From assembly GCF_029626035.1 (NCBI RefSeq), contig NZ_JARUBE010000003.1:1426001-1490000 (forward strand): DNA of 64,000 bases, written 5' to 3'. A program made the position numbers and the translations under genes. The notes beneath the pieces are model-generated. The model did not search any database. It had not been told where the DNA came from and worked only from the letters and a program-made list of their open reading frames with translations. Positions 50,898-59,176 of the stretch are shown one piece after another. Every line of letters begins with the position of its first letter. Within the stretch, counting starts at the first letter, position 1. The stretch is from Micromonospora sp. WMMD980. GTDB lineage: Bacteria; Actinomycetota; Actinomycetes; Mycobacteriales; Micromonosporaceae.

Positions 50898-51743
50898 GTG
50901 GACGGCTCACCGTTCCGTGGCGTGGTCGCCTTCCTGGCGACCATGCACGGGAAGCAGTGGGCGTTGCGCGCGCTGCTTCGCCGCCACCTCGGCATGGGCC
51001 TGCGGGTGGCGCAGGTGGACACCGACGCGCTCGGCACGTTCACCGGCGAGGTGGCCCGGGTCGGGTCGGCGCGCGAGACCGTGGTGCGCAAGGCCCGGCT
51101 CGGGATGGCCGTCACCGGCTCGCCGGTCGGCCTGGGCAGCGAGGGGGCGTTCGGCCCGCACCCGGTGGCTCCCTGGATGCCCGCCGACGTGGAGTACGTC
51201 GCCCTGGTCGACGACCGGTCGGGCCTGACGGTGGTGGAGAGCGCGGTCAGCGCCGAGACCAACCACGCGCACCTCACCACCGACGGCCGGGACCGGCCGG
51301 CCGTGCTCGCTTTCCTGCGACGGGTCGGGTTCCCGCACCACGCCGTCGTCGTCCGGCCGGTCGCGGGCCCCGGCCGGCCGGAGAAGGGCCTGCGCCGGCT
51401 GGCCGACGTGCTCGCCGCCCTGGGACGGGCGTGCGCCGGTAGCGCCGACGGCCGGGCCGTGCTCGCCGCCGACCTGCGGGCGCACCTCAACCCGACGCGG
51501 ATGCGGGTGATCGCCGCGGCCGGGCAGCGGTTGGTCCGCCGGCTCGCCACCGCCTGCCCGGCCTGCGCCGCGCCCGGGTTCGGCCGGCTGGGATCGGAGG
51601 GCGGCCTGCCCTGCCGGGATTGCGGCACACCCACCCCGCACGACGTGGTGCTGATCCACGGGTGCGCCAGATGTCCGTACCGCCTCCGCCGGCCGGTGGC
51701 CGACCTCGCGGATCCCGGCTCCTGCCCGCGGTGCAATCCCTGA
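50898..51743 (+). CDS. Uncharacterised protein with C-terminal zinc-ribbon cysteines (DUF6671-like)
   Basis: The 281-residue soluble protein has an N-terminal alpha/beta region (FRGVVAFLATMHGKQWALRA, VALVDDRSGLTVVESAVSAE). Its C-terminal 60 residues carry four CxxC-type pairs (CPACAAPG, CRDCGTP, CARCPYRL, CPRC), consistent with one or two structural zinc sites. It resembles proteins I recall as DUF6671, of unknown function, but that label is tentative. GTG 50898 was preferred to the upstream frame because of the TACGAT promoter element. The sharply conserved SAETNHAHL and FLRRVGFPHHAVVVRP segments suggest an active or binding site. Confidence 0.75.
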   Translation: MDGSPFRGVVAFLATMHGKQWALRALLRRHLGMGLRVAQVDTDALGTFTGEVARVGSARETVVRKARLGMAVTGSPVGLGSEGAFGPHPVAPWMPADVEYVALVDDRSGLTVVESAVSAETNHAHLTTDGRDRPAVLAFLRRVGFPHHAVVVRPVAGPGRPEKGLRRLADVLAALGRACAGSADGRAVLAADLRAHLNPTRMRVIAAAGQRLVRRLATACPACAAPGFGRLGSEGGLPCRDCGTPTPHDVVLIHGCARCPYRLRRPVADLADPGSCPRCNP

Positions 51744-51753
51744 CCGTCGCCGG

Positions 51754-52278
51754 TCAGGTCGTCCGGACCTCCGCCCGGTTCGGCGGTCGCCGTCGACCGG
51801 TGCGCCGCGCCGCCGGCACGGCGACGACGGGGCGGATCTCGCCGAGGGTCCGGCCGGCGTCGTGCCAGAGCATGCCGTGCAGGACGCAGCGGCCCGACCG
51901 CGCCGTCTGATCGAGCAGCGGGGAGTGGCGGCGCAGCGCGTCGACGGTGGCGCGGATCCGCTCGGGCCCGCTGCCGTGCGGAAGCGAGCAGGCGGTGTGG
52001 CCGAGCACCACCACCAGCGGCACGCCGAGGTGGCCGACCGCGTACTCCAGGCTGCCCAGCACCGCGGGGCCGACGCGCAGGCCGGCGGCCCGGACCGCGA
52101 ACACGTCGACGCCGCCGAACACGATCGACGCCTCCGGCTGCGGATCGGCGCAGGACAGGATCGCGGCCACCGGCGCGCCGACCGGGCCGGTCGGCGCCGG
52201 CGCGGCGCCGACCCGGAAGCGGTGATGGCCGGCGCGCAGCCGGGCGAGGGCGAAGCTCGGGCTGACGGACATGTCCAT
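51754..52278 (-). CDS. Beta-carbonic anhydrase-like protein lacking the active-site arginine
   Basis: The 174-residue protein follows the beta-carbonic anhydrase fold: short N-terminal helices (FALARLRAGHHRF), zinc Cys and Asp in AILSCADPQPE, FGGVDVFAVRAAGLRVG, and zinc His and Cys in VVVLGHTACSLP. In active enzymes the first motif is CxDxR; here the Arg is Gln (CADPQ), so the Asp-Arg dyad is broken and activity is doubtful. It lacks the usual C-terminal VVGARYDL-type ending. It is divergent from a DabBA-type carbon pump gene, which suggests a role in inorganic carbon handling or sensing. GAGGAG precedes ATG 52278. Confidence 0.82.
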   Translation of the reverse strand: MDMSVSPSFALARLRAGHHRFRVGAAPAPTGPVGAPVAAILSCADPQPEASIVFGGVDVFAVRAAGLRVGPAVLGSLEYAVGHLGVPLVVVLGHTACSLPHGSGPERIRATVDALRRHSPLLDQTARSGRCVLHGMLWHDAGRTLGEIRPVVAVPAARRTGRRRPPNRAEVRTT

Positions 52279-52318
52279 CGCTGCTCCTCGTGACGAGCCA
52301 CTGTCGTGCGTCTCACGA

Positions 52319-52340
52319 TACACGAATTAGAAATCGTGTA
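52319..52340. promoter_or_regulatory. Inverted repeat operator in the carbonic anhydrase-dab intergenic region
   Basis: TACACGA (52319-52325) and TCGTGTA (52334-52340) form a perfect inverted repeat around an eight-base A/T-rich spacer. It is centred in the 92-base gap between the two divergent genes and so is well placed to control both. No regulator gene adjoins it. Confidence 0.65.
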
Positions 52341-52370
52341 ATAGAGTGCGCATGTCTGAAGGAGGTGGCG

Positions 52371-55300
52371 ATGGACGTCGCACTGGTCTCAGTAGTCCTG
52401 GCCGGGCCCGCGTCGGCGACGATCGGCGCGTTGACGGTGCCCGACCCACGCCGGGCGGCCCGGGTGGCGGGCGCGTTGCTCGGGCTCGGCGCGGTGGCGG
52501 CCGCCGCGCTGCTCGTCCGGGTGGCGACCGGCCCGGCCGTGCCGGCCGTGCTGGCCCGCGTCGACACGATCGGGCCGGCGTTCTCCGTCGGCGTCCGCGT
52601 CGACCGGTTCACCGCGCTCTTCGTGCTGCTCGTCTGCGGGCTGGCCGCGGTGGTCGCCGGCTACGCCCGCCGCTACCTCGACGGCGAGCCCGGCGCCCGC
52701 GCGCTCCAGGCTCGGGTGGCGGCGGCCACCGTCGCCACGCTGGTGATGGCGACCGCCCCCAGCCTGGTGCAACTGGCCGTCGGCTGGATCGCGGCCGGGC
52801 ACCTGCTGGTCGGCCTCATCGGTCACTACCGGGACCAGCCCCGGGTGCGGGTCGCGGCACGCCGTACCCGCCGGCTGTTCCTGGTCGGCGACGCCGCCCT
52901 GGTCGGCGGCTTCGCGCTGCTGGTCACCCCGGACGGCGACGCCGACCTGGCGGCGGTGCGCGCCACGGCCGGCGACCGGCCGGGCTGGCTGCTCGCCGTC
53001 GCCGGCGCGCTGCTGCTGGTGGCCGCCGTGGTGCGCTCCGCGCAGGTGCCGGCGCACCGCTGGCTGCCGTCCACCCTGGACGCGCCCACCCCGGTGTCGG
53101 CCTTCCTGCACGCCGGGATGGTCAACGTGGCCGGATTCCTCATGATCACACTGGCGCCGGTGGTGACGGCCGCGCCCGGGATGATGCCGGCGACGGTACT
53201 CGTCGGCCTCGTCACCGCCGTCTCGGGCCTGCTGTTCGCCGCGGTCCGCACCGACGTCAAGGGCATGCTGGCCCGGTCCACGATCGCGCAGATGGGGTTC
53301 ATGCTCGCCCAGTGCGGGCTCGGCGCGTTCGGGCTGGCCGCCGTGCACCTGGTCGGGCACGCCGTCTACAAGGCGTACGCGTTCCTCTCCGCCGGCGGCA
53401 CGCTCCAGGCGCAGACCCGCGCCGCGGCCGCGCCGCGGCCGGCCGGCCCGCCGTCCGCCCGGTCCCGCGCCCTGGCCGCGACCGTCGTGGTCGCCGCCGT
53501 GCTGGCCACCGAGCTGTTGCTCGGCCCCACCGCGAGCGGCGCCCTCGGCGCCGTGCTGGTCGCCGCCGCCGCGCTCGCCGCCGTCCGCTCCGCCCTCGCC
53601 GACCGGGCGCTGCCGACCCGCGCCGCATTCGCCCTCACCCTCGCCGTGGCGGCGCTGGCGAGCGGATACCTCGTCGCCGGACGGGCCACCACCCGCTGGC
53701 TCGCGCTGCCGACCGGAACGAGCCTGCTCGGCGTCGGCGTCCTGGTGGGCGTGCTCGTCGCGGTGGGCGTCGCCGGGGCGGTCCTGCGACGCCGAGGGAA
53801 CGCCACGCTGTGGTGGTGGGCCTGGCACGACGGCGGGGTACGTCCGCGACGGTGGGCGAACCGGGCCGGCGCGCCGATCCCCGCCGCGCTCACCCCACCC
53901 CGGGCCGACCTGCTCGACCGCTCCGACGGGGCCCGGGTCGTCGCCGCGGCCGCCGCCGCCATCGACCACGTCGGCGCGGTCGCGCCGCTGGACGCCTTCG
54001 TCGCGGTCAACCCGCTCGCCGGCCGGGAGAGCGTGCCCTTCGCGCGGGCCACCGCCGAACTGCGGGACCTCGCCGGCGCGCGCACCCACCTGCCGGCCGC
54101 CGAATACCGGCAGCGGCTGGCCGACGGTGGGATCAGCCGGGCCGACCTCGCCGCCGTGCTTCCCGCGCCGCGCGCCGCCGGGCCGCTCGTGCTCGGCAAC
54201 CGGCGGGTCGACGCCACCGACCTCCACCTGGCCGCGCTGTGCCATCCGGTGCACGACGGACCGGCGCCGCCGGCCGATCTGGTCGCGGTCGCGCGGCGGC
54301 GGCTCGCCGAGCTGCCCGCGCGACCCCGGCCCCGCACCGCGCCCGAGACCGAACCGCTCACCCTCGCCGAGACGCTGGACCGGGCGCTCGGCACCCGCAT
54401 CGCCGCGGACGTCGACGACCTGGTGGCCGGCTGGTGCGCCGCGCACAGCGGACGCCCGGCGGCGCTCTGGCCGGTCCCCGGCCCGGAGGACGAGGGCTGC
54501 TGGGCGCGCTGGCGGCGGACGTCCGGCGCCGACCCGGCAGTGGCCCGGTGGGGCGTCACCGGCCTCGCCGCCCTGGTCGACGCGCTGCCCCCGGCACCCG
54601 AGCAGGCCGTCGCGGCGCTCCTGCGCGCGATCGAGGTGCCCCCCGCCGCCTGGTCCGCCTACCTGTCCCGGTCGCTGCTCCGGCTGCCCGGCTGGGCGGG
54701 GCACGCCCGCTGGGCGCAGACCCACCCCGGAACGGTGCCGGCGGTGAGCCCGCTGGACCTGCTCGCCGTGCGACTCACCTACGAGTACGCGCTGGCCGGC
54801 GCCGCCGCCCGGCGTCACCTCGAACTGCCGCCGGTGCGCGACACGGTCGCTGCCGCGACGCCCACCTCCCTGCCGGCACCGGCCGGGATCGCGCCCGAGG
54901 TCCTCGCCCGGCTGGCCGCCGCGCTCGACGTCGACGTCACCACGCTGGCCTGCCTGCCGGGGGACACCGTGGCGGCGCTGCGCGACGTGGCGCTGCACCT
55001 GACGCCGTCGCGGCAGTCGGAGGTGTGGCTCGCCGCCGCGGAGCACGCCTACCGGCGCCGGCTGCGGCGCCGGCTGGAGCGGGACGTGGACCGGACGACC
55101 ACCGCGCCCCCGGCGCACGCCCAGGCGGTGTTCTGCATCGACGTGCGCAGCGAGGGCCTGCGCCGCCACCTGGAGGCGACCGGACCGGTCGACACGTACG
55201 GCTTCGCCGGCTTCTTCGGCCTGCCGGTGCGGACCGTGACCGCGGGCGCCCGGCGGGGCCGGGACCGGTGCCCGGTCCTCATGCGACCGGTGGCCACGGT

Positions 55301-56615
55301 GGAGGAGTCACCGGCCTCGGAGCAGGCCGCCGACGCGGCGCGGCGCCGGCGGTCCGGGCAGGCCTGGCGCCGCGCCCACGCCGCCGCCAAGGCCCACCCG
55401 GTGGGCGCGTTCGCCTTCGTCGAGGTGGCCGGCGTGCTCGCCACCGCCGCCCTGCTCCTGCGTGCCGTCGCGCCGGGCCGGTTCGCGCCGGCCGCCGACC
55501 ACACCGCCCCGGCCGCCGCCGACCTCGCCGCCGCGATGACGCTCGACGAACAGGTCTACTACGCCGAGGCGACCCTGCGCACGATCGGTCTCACCGCCGG
55601 CTTCGCGCCGCTGGTGCTGCTCTGCGGGCACGGCGCGACCAGCGCCAACAACCCGTACGCCGCCGCCCTCGACTGCGGCGCCTGCGGCGGCAACCGGGGC
55701 GGGGTGAGCGCGCGCCTCGTCGCCGGGTTGCTCAACCGCCCCGAGGTGCGCGCCGCCCTGGCCGACCGCGGCATCCACCTGCCCGACGGCACGCACGTGT
55801 TGGCCGGCGAGCACGACACCGTCACCGACGAGGTCCGCCTGTTCGACCTGGAAGCCGTCCCCGCCGGGCGGCGACCGGAGGTTGAGAAGCTGTCCGGCCG
55901 GCTCGCCGAGGCGGGCGCGCGGCTGCGCGCGGAACGGGCCGCGCGACTGCCCGGCCGGCCGCGCCCGCGACGCCTGCCCCGCCGGGCCGGCGACTGGGCC
56001 CAGGTCCGGCCGGAGTGGGCGCTGGCCGGCAACGCCGCGTTCGTCGCCGCGCCCCGCGCGCTGACCGCCGGCGTCGACCTGGGCTGCCGGACGTTCCTGC
56101 ACTCCTACGACCACGCCGGCGACCGGGACGCCACGGCGCTGGAGACCGTGCTGACCGGCCCGCTGGTCGTCGCCGCCTGGATCAACCTCCAGTACTACTT
56201 CTCCACGGTGGATCCGCAACGGCTCGGGGCGGGCACCAAGACGGTCCACACGGTCCTCGGCGACGCGCTCGGCGTGCTCTCCGGATCCGGCGGCGACCTG
56301 CGCCTCGGCCTGCCGCTCCAGTCGGTCGGCGACGGCATCCGGCCGGCGCACGACCCGCTGCGGCTGCTCGCGGTGATCCAGGCCCCGCACCAGCTCGTCG
56401 ACGCCGTGCTGGGCCGCAACCCCGGCCTGCGTCAGCTCGTCGACGGCGGCTGGCTGTCCCTGACCGTGGTCGACCCCCGCACCGGCGAGTGGACCGAGCC
56501 CGCGCCGGGCGGCTCCTGGCTACCCCTGCCCGCCCCGCACCTGAGCACCGACACCGTCACCGAGTTGCCCGCGCGCCGCCCGGCGCCCGCCGCCGAGAAG
56601 GAGTACACCGCATGA
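52371..56615 (+). CDS. DabB-DabA fusion: putative proton-coupled inorganic carbon pump
   Basis: This 1414-residue protein is open throughout. Residues about 1-500 are a NuoL/MrpA-like membrane domain with many helices (AHRWLPSTLDAPTPVSAFLH, AGMVNVAGFLMI, ARSTIAQMGFMLAQCG), matching DabB. Residues about 515-1414 are DUF2309/DabA (VAPLDAFVAVNPLAGRESVP) with the beta-carbonic-anhydrase-like zinc site Cys922 and Asp924 (VFCIDVRSEGLR), His1087 (LCGHGATSANNP) and Cys1102 (DCGACGGNRGG). The 15-residue His-Cys gap equals that of characterised DabA. Dab complexes hydrate CO2 vectorially to accumulate bicarbonate. AAGGAGGT at 52359-52366 sets ATG 52371. DabA and DabB are normally separate proteins. Confidence 0.92.
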   Translation: MDVALVSVVLAGPASATIGALTVPDPRRAARVAGALLGLGAVAAAALLVRVATGPAVPAVLARVDTIGPAFSVGVRVDRFTALFVLLVCGLAAVVAGYARRYLDGEPGARALQARVAAATVATLVMATAPSLVQLAVGWIAAGHLLVGLIGHYRDQPRVRVAARRTRRLFLVGDAALVGGFALLVTPDGDADLAAVRATAGDRPGWLLAVAGALLLVAAVVRSAQVPAHRWLPSTLDAPTPVSAFLHAGMVNVAGFLMITLAPVVTAAPGMMPATVLVGLVTAVSGLLFAAVRTDVKGMLARSTIAQMGFMLAQCGLGAFGLAAVHLVGHAVYKAYAFLSAGGTLQAQTRAAAAPRPAGPPSARSRALAATVVVAAVLATELLLGPTASGALGAVLVAAAALAAVRSALADRALPTRAAFALTLAVAALASGYLVAGRATTRWLALPTGTSLLGVGVLVGVLVAVGVAGAVLRRRGNATLWWWAWHDGGVRPRRWANRAGAPIPAALTPPRADLLDRSDGARVVAAAAAAIDHVGAVAPLDAFVAVNPLAGRESVPFARATAELRDLAGARTHLPAAEYRQRLADGGISRADLAAVLPAPRAAGPLVLGNRRVDATDLHLAALCHPVHDGPAPPADLVAVARRRLAELPARPRPRTAPETEPLTLAETLDRALGTRIAADVDDLVAGWCAAHSGRPAALWPVPGPEDEGCWARWRRTSGADPAVARWGVTGLAALVDALPPAPEQAVAALLRAIEVPPAAWSAYLSRSLLRLPGWAGHARWAQTHPGTVPAVSPLDLLAVRLTYEYALAGAAARRHLELPPVRDTVAAATPTSLPAPAGIAPEVLARLAAALDVDVTTLACLPGDTVAALRDVALHLTPSRQSEVWLAAAEHAYRRRLRRRLERDVDRTTTAPPAHAQAVFCIDVRSEGLRRHLEATGPVDTYGFAGFFGLPVRTVTAGARRGRDRCPVLMRPVATVEESPASEQAADAARRRRSGQAWRRAHAAAKAHPVGAFAFVEVAGVLATAALLLRAVAPGRFAPAADHTAPAAADLAAAMTLDEQVYYAEATLRTIGLTAGFAPLVLLCGHGATSANNPYAAALDCGACGGNRGGVSARLVAGLLNRPEVRAALADRGIHLPDGTHVLAGEHDTVTDEVRLFDLEAVPAGRRPEVEKLSGRLAEAGARLRAERAARLPGRPRPRRLPRRAGDWAQVRPEWALAGNAAFVAAPRALTAGVDLGCRTFLHSYDHAGDRDATALETVLTGPLVVAAWINLQYYFSTVDPQRLGAGTKTVHTVLGDALGVLSGSGGDLRLGLPLQSVGDGIRPAHDPLRLLAVIQAPHQLVDAVLGRNPGLRQLVDGGWLSLTVVDPRTGEWTEPAPGGSWLPLPAPHLSTDTVTELPARRPAPAAEKEYTA

Positions 56616-56950
56616 ACGACCTGGGACTGACCCGCATGGTCAAGGTGGAGGTCGTCACCCGCGCCGACGACGCCGACGCCGTCCGCACCCTGCTGCACGC
56701 CTCCGGGGTGAGCGGCTGGACCAGCCTCAGCGGCGTCTCCGGCTTCGGTCACCACGGCACCCACGAGGGCCGGCTGCTCTTCAACGACCGGGCCGGGCTC
56801 GTCATGGTCATCGCCGTGCTCCCGCACGACCGGGCCGAGCCGGTCGTCACCGGCCTGCGCGACATCCTGGCCCAGCGGCCCGGCGTGATGTTCGTCAGCG
56901 ACGCCTGGGTCAGCCGGCCCGGGTACTTCGGCGAGGGCGCCTCGGACTAG
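56612..56950 (+). CDS. P-II-like small regulatory protein of the dab operon
   Basis: The 112-residue protein overlaps the DabBA stop by four bases (ATGA). Its pattern MVKVEVVTRADDADAVRTLL, a Gly-rich turn (GVSGFGHHGTHEG) and VMVIAVLPHDRAEPVVTGLR fits the ferredoxin-like fold of P-II/SbtB-type trimers. P-II-like genes accompany many dab and sbt operons and are thought to sense nucleotides or carbon status and gate the transporter. It lacks the classical uridylylation Tyr loop. Binding to the DabBA fusion is inferred from context. Confidence 0.82.
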   Translation: MNDLGLTRMVKVEVVTRADDADAVRTLLHASGVSGWTSLSGVSGFGHHGTHEGRLLFNDRAGLVMVIAVLPHDRAEPVVTGLRDILAQRPGVMFVSDAWVSRPGYFGEGASD

Positions 56951-57104
56951 CCGACGACGCGGGGTGGTCGGGGCCGTGCGCCCGCATGGTCCCGACCGGC
57001 CGGCCCCGGGCCGGCGGAGCCCGTCCGGCGACGTGCCGGGCGACCGCGCGCCCGGCCCGGCCGCCCGGTCGTGCGCCGTCGGCCCCACCGCCCGACCGGT
57101 GCCG

Positions 57105-57110
57105 TACGGT
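57105..57110 (+). promoter_or_regulatory. -10 element of a leaderless promoter for the sensor kinase gene
   Basis: TACGGT lies six bases before the ATG at 57117 with no ribosome site between. The preceding 150 bases (56951-57104) are very G/C-rich and hold no gene. Confidence 0.5.
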
Positions 57111-57116
57111 GACCGC

Positions 57117-58298
57117 ATGGGACGCCTCGCGCGGTGGCGTCGGGCGGCCCGGGAGCACCCGATCGCGGTGGACGCCCTGCTGGCCGCCCTGCTCTTCGTG
57201 GTCAGCCTGCTGCCGGTGAACCCGCCGGGCGGGCCGCCCCGCGATCCGCTGACCGTCGGCGCGGTGCTGCTCGCGCTGGTCGGCTCCGCCGCGCTGGCGC
57301 TCCGGCGACGGTTCCCGCTGCCGGTCCTCGCCCTGGTGACCGTCACGGCGGCGACCGCCCTGCTCGTGCAGCAGGCGCGCGGCCCGTTCGTGTTGACCGT
57401 GGCGCTGGCCGCCTACACGGTGGCGGCCCGCACGGACCGGCGTACCGCGGTGGCGGCCGGCGCGGTGAGCGGCCTGCTGCTCGGCGGGTGCGCGGTCGTC
57501 GCGCTCGGCGTGGGCTGGTGGGATCCGGCGGTGGTGGTGCTGCTGCTCTGGTTCGGCGTCGCGGTGGCGGCCGGCGACGCGGTCCGCAGCCGGCGGGCGT
57601 ACGTGGCGGTGCTGGAGGAACGGGCGCGCCGGGCCGAGCGGACCCGCGAGGAGGAGGCCCGCCGCCGGGTCGCGGAGGAGCGCCTGCGGATCGCGCGGGA
57701 GCTGCACGACGTGGTGGCCCACCACATCGCGTTGATCAACGTGCAGGCCGGGGTGGCCGGCCACCTGCTGCGGGAGCGGCCGGCCGCCGCCGAGGAGGCC
57801 CTCGGGCACGTCCGGTCCGCCGCCCGCACCGTGCTCGACGAGCTGACCACGCTGCTCGGCCTGCTGCGCCGGGGCGAGCCGGACGCGCCGACCGAGCCGG
57901 CACCCGGTCTGGGCCGCCTCGACGCCCTCGTCGACGGCTTCGCCGCCGGCCAACCGGTGCGCTGGACCCTGACCGGGCGCCCCCGACCGCTGCCGAGCGC
58001 GGTCGACGTGGCGGCGTACCGGATCATCCAGGAGTCGCTGACCAACGCCCACCGGCACGCGCCCGGCGCGACCGTCCTCGTCGGCGTGGCCTACACCGCC
58101 ACCGGCGTGGTGGTGGAGGTCCGGGACGACGGGCCCGGCCCCAGCGGCCCCGCCGAGCCCGGCACCGGCCTCGGCCTGCTCGGCATGCGGGAGCGCGCCG
58201 AGGCGGTCGGGGGCGCGTTGCGCACCGGCCGCGGGCCCGGGGGCGGCTTCCTGGTCCGCGCGGAACTGCCGGCCCCGATCCCGCTGGAGGCGGCATGA
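57117..58298 (+). CDS. Sensor histidine kinase, HisKA_3 type
   Basis: The 393-residue protein has five or six membrane helices in residues 18-155, a short coiled region, and phosphoacceptor His197 in RIARELHDVVAHHIALINVQ. Its HATPase domain has an N box QESLTNAHRHAPG and G boxes VRDDGPGPSGP and GLGLLGMRERAEAVGG. It shares an ATGA junction with the response regulator gene, into which a tandem repeat has been inserted. The pair precedes an ABC exporter that it may control. Confidence 0.95.
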   Translation: MGRLARWRRAAREHPIAVDALLAALLFVVSLLPVNPPGGPPRDPLTVGAVLLALVGSAALALRRRFPLPVLALVTVTAATALLVQQARGPFVLTVALAAYTVAARTDRRTAVAAGAVSGLLLGGCAVVALGVGWWDPAVVVLLLWFGVAVAAGDAVRSRRAYVAVLEERARRAERTREEEARRRVAEERLRIARELHDVVAHHIALINVQAGVAGHLLRERPAAAEEALGHVRSAARTVLDELTTLLGLLRRGEPDAPTEPAPGLGRLDALVDGFAAGQPVRWTLTGRPRPLPSAVDVAAYRIIQESLTNAHRHAPGATVLVGVAYTATGVVVEVRDDGPGPSGPAEPGTGLGLLGMRERAEAVGGALRTGRGPGGGFLVRAELPAPIPLEAA

Positions 58299-58408
58299 GC
58301 GAACGCACCGAGCGGAGCGAGGGCCGTGAGGGCATGCCCGGTCGGCTCGGCATGAGCGAACGCACCGAGCGGAGCGAGGGCCGTGAGGGCATGCCCGGTC
58401 GGCTCGGC
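58295..58408 (+). repeat. 57-bp perfect tandem repeat at the start of the response regulator gene
   Basis: Two identical 57-base units, 58295-58351 and 58352-58408, each begin ATGAGCGAACGCACCGAGCG. They are followed by a third ATGAGCG, which starts the conserved regulator sequence. Fifty-seven is a multiple of three, so each unit encodes a 19-residue MSERTERSEGREGMPGRLG block in frame. It looks like a slippage or unequal-exchange duplication of an element seeded at the ATGAGCG junction. Confidence 0.95.
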
Positions 58409-59086
58409 ATGAGCGTCCGGGTGCTGCTCGCCGACGACCAGACCCTCATCCGGGCCGGTTTCCGCGCGCTCATCGACTCGGCGCCGGATCTGCTCGTGGT
58501 GGGCGAGGCCGCCACCGGGCGGGAGGCGGTCGAGCGGGCCCGCGCCACCCGCGCCGACGTGGTGCTGATGGACATCCGGATGCCCGACCTGGACGGCCTG
58601 GCCGCCACCCGGGAGATCACCGCCGACGAGGACCTGGCGGGCGTCAAGGTGCTGATCCTGACCACGTTCGAGGTCGACGAGTACGTCTTCGAGGCGCTGC
58701 GCGCCGGCGCCAGCGGCTTCCTCGGCAAGGGCGTGGAGCCGGTGGAGCTGCTCGACGCGATCCGCACCGTCGCGGCGGGGGAGGCGTTGCTGTCGCCGAA
58801 GGCCACCCGTGGGCTGATCACCCGGTTCCTGGCCCAGCCCGAGCCTCGGCCCGGCGCCACCCCGGAGCGGCTGCGGGTGCTCACCGAGCGGGAACGGGAG
58901 GTGGTCGCGCTGGTCGCCGCCGGGTTGAGCAACGAGCAGATCGCCCAGCGGCTGGTGGTCTCCCCGCTGACCGCCAAGACCCACGTCAACCGCGCGATGG
59001 CCAAGCTCGACGCCCGGGACCGGGCCCAGCTCGTGGTGATCGCCTACCAGAGCGGACTGGTCCGGGCCGACCCGCCGCCGCGGTAA
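58295..59086 (+). CDS. Two-component response regulator, NarL/LuxR type, with a repeat-encoded N-terminal extension
   Basis: The conserved protein is the 225 residues from ATG 58409: receiver (VRVLLADDQTLIRAGF, phospho-Asp55 of that form in LMDIRMP, LTTFE, GFLGKGV) and LuxR helix-turn-helix (LTEREREVVALVAAGLSNEQ, LTAKTHVNRAMAKL). The good ribosome site (GGAGG at 58286-58290) and the overlap with the kinase stop belong to ATG 58295. Initiation there would therefore add 38 charged residues from two 19-residue repeats. Either start is possible. The receiver has Gly-Lys-Gly where LKD is usual (FLGKGVEP). It is the partner of the upstream kinase. Confidence 0.92.
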   Translation: MSERTERSEGREGMPGRLGMSERTERSEGREGMPGRLGMSVRVLLADDQTLIRAGFRALIDSAPDLLVVGEAATGREAVERARATRADVVLMDIRMPDLDGLAATREITADEDLAGVKVLILTTFEVDEYVFEALRAGASGFLGKGVEPVELLDAIRTVAAGEALLSPKATRGLITRFLAQPEPRPGATPERLRVLTEREREVVALVAAGLSNEQIAQRLVVSPLTAKTHVNRAMAKLDARDRAQLVVIAYQSGLVRADPPPR

Positions 59087-59096
59087 CCGGGCCCCC

Positions 59097-59118
59097 GCGT
59101 ACCGCGGACGCGGTACGC
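59097..59118. terminator. 10-bp inverted repeat between the regulator and ABC genes
   Basis: GCGTACCGCG (59097-59106) pairs with CGCGGTACGC (59109-59118) over two bases. It starts 11 bases after the regulator stop. It may be a terminator or an operator for the ABC genes; TACGC recurs at 59155. Confidence 0.5.
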
Positions 59119-59176
59119 GCAGGTGTCCGCGTCCGGCCGACGCGCCGGCCAGGGTACGCGGGCCATCGTTGAGCCC

